Shown piece by piece: positions 59,701-64,000 of a DNA stretch of 64,000 nucleotides (positions are counted from its first letter, which is position 1; every line of letters starts with the position of its first letter). The notes under the pieces are model-generated. The model was not told where the DNA came from, did not search any database, and saw only the letters and a list, made by a program, of their open reading frames with translations. The translations under genes and the position numbers were made by a program. Origin of the DNA: Tubulanus polymorphus (lineage: Eukaryota; Nemertea; Palaeonemertea; Tubulaniformes; Tubulanidae); contig NC_134033.1 of assembly GCF_964204645.1 (NCBI RefSeq), forward strand, positions 15,316,155 to 15,380,154, written 5' to 3'.

Positions 59701-60420
59701 TTAACGCTATCGAGTCTCGGCGGGAATATTAGATTCCACAGTAATCCATATAATATCGGCATTAGCGGCCGCCGCGCCGGAGTCCGTCGGGAGAGATGTA
59801 ATAATTAGTTTCGGCTCCAATCCATTGTATAGCGCGGAATACAACCCAGAAAAAAAAACTATAAACGCGGAGTCATCAGTTATAATGAAATAATATACCG
59901 GAAAATTATCGTTATTATCAGTTTAGCCCCGATAACGAAAAAGGTCGTTTAATACGGAAGTAATTTATGAAAAAGATGTGCACTATATTTTATACTATAA
60001 TAAGCAGTTAGTTAGGGCTACAATGGTATTCCCGTAGCTGGACTCTTTCTATTCAACCGTTTGGTGAAAGATTTTGCGATTACCCACTACTGTGGCAATC
60101 AGGGATTCCACGTATGGCAGGCGAGGATCCGCCAGGTTCGCTAGTGGTTACTCGGTTACCGCGCCTCAATTTCTTCCATCAGAATCAACTTTTCTCATTG
60201 ATAAATCAATTTCCAGTAAGGCTATACCACGCGCTCATTGGGAACGTCAATATTATATCTATGTGATGACTTGTTTGACAACGTTTCCATTTGGGAGCCT
60301 AAAAATCAAGTTCAAAGTTCATCGAAAATAGACTATTTTTTTCAGTTTATTGTTACGCCATCTGGTGTACTCTCAACTTGTTACGCAAAGTTAATATTTT
60401 CGAATTTAATTTCTAATTCG
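56800..60420. other. Upstream of the visible plakin exons
   Basis: No convincing coding exon was found, although earlier plakin exons must lie upstream. 57473-57495 carries a right end of the CAGGGGCGGATCC family. 57958-58090 has tRNA-derived repeat features (B-box word ggttcgaatccc, A-box-like 'tggtctagtggtta', order B then A). The rest is unassigned, and much of it is probably plakin intron. Confidence 0.4.
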
Positions 60421-60423
60421 TAG

Positions 60424-63400
60424 CGACAGCGACGTCGACGAAGAGTTCATGAGATTCTGTTCGGTAAGTAATATGGCCGCTAAGCGACCATAAATAATTA
60501 TTTTCTTTATAACAAAAAATGAATTGTCTTATCTTATTTACGTTCTATTTCTGGTCTCAATGATCATTCATTAGTAAATACGATTTAACAAATATCTGAA
60601 AGGAATTTCGAGATTTCGATATCGAAAATGAAATAATCAGAAATAATTTACGATCTTATTTTCTGTTCGGCAGGAATTTTTGCTGGAGACTCAGAAGAAC
60701 ATTCTACAACCAGGTTCGAATCTGGACCTGCAGGAGGATGGAAAACGGATAAGCAAAGTAAATTACTCCGGCCATCGTTATATACCAGGGTTTGATATGA
60801 TAAACAATTTGCTACAATTTTCCTTCTCACCAAAAAATATTTATCTTTGCTGTAGAATTTTCGCTAAACAAAATCGGCAATTCGGCTGGGATTCGAACCC
60901 GATTACTACGAATCAAAACACCGAAAAGCCAATCGTTATCCGCGTTGGTTTAGTTCATTTGCATAAACGAGTTATACAACGCGCTCTCTGATTGGCTCCG
61001 TTTGATTTAGCTCTGAACGAAACGAAATCCCGACAAACTTTCATTGGATAAAGGAGATTAAGGAGATGCTAATCAGTTGATTTCCTTAAGGAAATACTAG
61101 TTAATTGCTCGCTGCACATTGCAAATAATCGCCATTTGACGTTAAACTTTTCAGATCCTGAATAACAAGTACGATCTTAGCGGTAAAGGACCCGGAATAC
61201 TTATCACATGTCTGAACGTGCATTTAGAAAATATCAGGAAATATCAACAGGTTTCGTATCGCATGTAGGGGGATATATACTCGAGATTCACTCCCATCAT
61301 AATCATGAATGTCAGTGACCTTGACTTCTGCAGGTCAAAATGATGTTTTTTTCAGTTCCAAAACAAACTTTCGGAATGTAAAGAAATCAATAGCGAAATC
61401 GAAGACAAACAGTACAACTTCGTATCTGACGGGAAAGATCCGCCAGATGGCGTTTTACAAGTAGGTAAAACTTGGTGATCCCGGTGGATTATTCCTGGCC
61501 ATAAAGGGAATCCTCGATTGCCACAGTAGCGTCGGAGGTTCCGCGTCACTTTATGTATTTTCAATCGAGTGAAAAAATAAATCTTGTATTTCTATCAACA
61601 AATCCCGAACGAAATTTATTTCTTTAAGATAAATCTCGTCGTTTGACTCTTGTAGATTTTATACGACGAATACGTCAAATTGAAGAAAGGCATTCGCGAA
61701 GTTCTGTCCCTGTCTAACGAGGTTTGCCCGATCAAAAAACGGACGGTGCCGTTAATGGAACCGGTGCAGGCTAAAATCATCGCGGCATACGACACGATCG
61801 ATAGAGTGGAGACGAGCCGTGGACAGGATATCAGATTGTTAGAAAATACCGACGCCGTTTATTGGAAGGTGCAATTGGAGGACGGTTCCGAAGTGAAGGT
61901 TCCATCTTTGATCGTATCGGTGCCACCCCCTGATAGTATCAGTCAACGTAAAACTAACAGGTATTAAATAACCTTTGACCCCAGGACCCAGTTGCATAGT
62001 CGCGAGTTAAGTACAAAGGTGACCCTTAAGACGGGTCTCAAGTTGTTAGATTGGCTTTAGAACTAAGATGGTCCTAGACTGGTCGTAAGTTGTTATAGAA
62101 CCAAAATGAGCTTAGACTGGTCTCAAGTTGTTAGTCTATTGCTTATAGGACCAAGATAAGACTGATCTTAAGTTGTTAGGTTGGTTAAAGAACCAAAATG
62201 AGCCTAGGCTTGTCTTAATTTGTAGCTATAGAACTATGATGATGTTTGACTGGTCTAAAGTTGTTAGATTGGTTATAGAGCCAAAACGATCTTGTCTGGA
62301 GTACTGTTGTTAGATTTTGTGTAGAACTTAGTTGTTCAAAGATTAGTCTTAAGTATAAGCATTAGCTTTGCAAGCGGCTTTAGAGGTCGGTTGAAGTACA
62401 GTAAAACTCGCTTTTATGTTGTCGCGTAGTTGGTACTATTACTATATATATAATCATTGATGAAACACTCCAAAATTTCGATTTTTATGTCCTCAGGTTC
62501 AAAGATGAGGTGGATGAAAACATAGATGCGCTGGTTAATTTCTGTACCGCTAGGGGGCAGCAGTTGTCGTTAATGCAAAATCTCACGAATCTCAAGACGA
62601 ACCAGGTATGTATTATTATTAACTGATCGAAACTGCGAAAAATACGGGATTCGAACCTGATTGACTACGTATCAAAACATTAAAAAGCCAGCCACCGATC
62701 GTCATCCGTGTTATCTTGTTCATTTGCATAAACGAGCATATGTTGAAAATATTAATGATGATGTTGGTGATTTGTTGGTTTTTAAACAGGTTTCTAACGG
62801 ATTGAGCGACGGCGTCGAACCGCGGACACCAGTCAAAAAACCACGCGCTGGAATTATCAAACGGTATTGTTAAAGAAGTCGGATCTTCGAACCATTGACC
62901 TACTTTCACGTTTCTGTACTAAATTTGACGGTACAATTTTGAAAAAATAGATTGATTCTTAATCTGAACTTTGAAACTGGATTAGGGGACCAGTTAAATG
63001 AAGGGACACCGACACGCACCAGATGGCACAACAAAACACTGGGTCATTCGTAGTGATAATCAGTTCATTTTCGATGAAATTTGAACTCGATTTTTAGGCT
63101 TCCAAATCCGATAAAATCAAACGAGTCATCGAATAGAACTGATATAAGATTCCCTTTACTCACAGATTTTACTGAAAATTGATTTACTAATTAGAAAAAT
63201 AGAATTTGATTGAAATGTAGAAGGAATTGATCGAAACGAGGTACCACTAGCGACACCTGGCGGATTATCGCCGAATCCTCGCTTCCCTCACCAGCCTTCT
63301 CGGTATTCCATTGCTTTAGATTACTCAACGTTGATGCAGCGACAAAAACAATTCAATCTTCACCCCGAAAATTTAAACTTTTGAACATGAAAACGAACCC

Positions 63401-63702
63401 GGCTATATGCATATTATATTTGTAGGATCATTGAAGTGAAACAGACTTTAACCGAGGAGCACGTGGAAGAGGACATAACAGAAACGTTGAACGAAAGTTC
63501 GTCATCGGGAGAAAGTCGATCGCGATTCACGATCAGCGGCGTCGTCGATCCTCGCGACAACCAGCGTATAATGTCGATACAACAGGCCGTCGAAGAAGGC
63601 GTGGTCAATTTGAGTAGAGGGTTCTACATCAATCCGGTTACCAACGAGTCGATACCGATACCGCAAGCGATGGGCGAAGGATTGATTCAAGTCGATTCGT
63701 AG
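60424..63702 (+). CDS. Plakin/spectraplakin family protein, 3' eight exons (SH3 plus one plectin repeat)
   Basis: Cytoskeletal linker family. Exons: 60424-60463, 60674-60757, 61155-61250, 61356-61460, 61656-61960, 62497-62605, 62790-62863, 63426-63702 (TAG). All introns are GT-AG and all phases fit, giving about 362 residues. The first four exons encode spectrin-repeat-like helices (FQNKLSECKEINSEIEDKQ). Exon 5 carries a plakin-type SH3 domain ending WKVQLEDGSEVKVPSLIV then SVPPPD, the typical plakin SH3 signature. Then come more helix and a basic Pro-rich linker (VEPRTPVKKPRAG). The last exon has one plectin-type repeat (GFYINPVTNESIPIPQAMGE, then GLIQVDS) before the stop. The 5' end lies outside or upstream; the first listed exon begins in phase 2. 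Exons 1-3 are less certain, because exon 2 uses a late donor and exon 3 a weak one. Whether this is the sole C-terminus or an alternative one is unknown. Confidence 0.82.
60862..60985 (-). mobile_element. tRNA-derived SINE-like repeat in plakin intron, copy 1
   Basis: The minus strand contains 'gggttcgaatccc' (B-box type) and shares 'ctcgtttatgcaaatgaac' and 'ttttgattcgtagt' with 62640-62757. No full tRNA cloverleaf can be drawn. Confidence 0.55.
61990..62345 (+). repeat. Tandem 47-bp-type repeat in plakin intron
   Basis: Repeats of 'tagactggtctcaagttgtt' with 'agattgg[ct]ta[ta]agaacc' run for about 350 bp. It begins with the element end 'ggacccagttgcatagtcgc'. Same family as 22900 and 46554. 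Confidence 0.75.
62640..62757 (-). mobile_element. tRNA-derived SINE-like repeat in plakin intron, copy 2
   Basis: The minus strand has 'aggttcgaatcccg' and 'ctcgtttatgcaaatgaaca', matching copy 1 at 60862. Same orientation, antisense to the plakin gene. Confidence 0.55.
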
Positions 63703-63754
63703 TTCGGCGCGTTCTTTTCTAGATTTTGTAAACGGTCGCGAAACGTTCGAATCA

Positions 63755-64000
63755 GGCGCGGATCCGGGAGGGACTTTGTGAGACCGTGATAAGACCGTCA
63801 ATTAATTTTTGAGCGCCCTCGTCAACAAATGTAATTGGTACGTTCAGAGCGGAAGTACGCTTAATATCACCTCTTTGGACATCGAATTGTCCTCTGGCAT
63901 GTGACTACAAAAGTTCTCAAATGTTTAATGGATTTGTGAGACTTGTAGAAGTCCATCAAGTGCCCTCATTCATTTCTTCAACAAAGATAATTGTTGTATT
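63755..64000 (+). mobile_element. CAGGCGCGGATCC-family element, truncated by window end
   Basis: The left end CAGGCGCGGATCCGGGAGGG resembles other family ends, and the interior shares 'gtgagacttgtagaagt' and 'catcaa' phrases with 56614-56786. It begins about 50 bp after the plakin stop, so it may lie in the 3' UTR. The right end is not seen. Confidence 0.45.

Overview
This is a eukaryotic nuclear window from an invertebrate animal. Genes have GT-AG spliceosomal introns. One gene encodes a plakin SH3 domain, which is animal-specific. There is a cluster of divergent class A (rhodopsin-type) receptors, and the intergenic DNA is AT-rich and packed with small inverted-repeat transposons. A lophotrochozoan such as a mollusc, annelid or brachiopod is my best guess. 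That is inference from the receptor type and transposon style, with low confidence.

Layout. 1-19.4 kb: no gene I can support. It holds a perfect (GCT)54 microsatellite, several MITEs with visible target-site duplications, a 3' fragment of a LINE-like ORF, a 116-bp tandem array and a 199-bp near-perfect palindrome. 19.4-29.6 kb, minus strand: a complete 15-exon PEX1 gene (peroxisomal AAA+ ATPase). I reconstructed it exon by exon with consistent phases; it predicts 1232 residues. 29.6-33.6 kb: AT-rich and repeat-rich. 33.6-34.5 kb, minus strand: a two-coding-exon gene for a 62-residue secreted peptide (signal peptide, short acidic pro-region, dibasic site, six-cysteine mature peptide). The individual ORFs are too short to stand out, and I think it is the most novel item here. 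34.9-35.2 kb: a 29-bp tandem array. 37.7-49.8 kb: five class A GPCR-like genes. Three are intact single-exon ORFs; the fourth has one frameshift at the first membrane helix; the fifth has a frameshift plus a nonsense codon. A recent duplication of about 0.55 kb flanks the fourth. 49.8-60.4 kb: repeats and unassigned DNA. 60.4-63.7 kb, plus strand: the 3' part of a plakin or spectraplakin gene (spectrin-like helices, SH3, one plectin-type repeat, stop).

PEX1, the peptide gene, the receptors and the plakin have unrelated roles and are not a functional unit. The receptor block looks like a tandem birth-and-death cluster. Transposons sit inside introns of PEX1, the peptide gene and the plakin. 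A tandem repeat in PEX1 intron 12 repeats a consensus splice-donor sequence ten times.

Limits: I had no homology search, transcripts or base-composition tools. Splice calls rest on GT-AG consensus, phase consistency and resemblance to known protein families.
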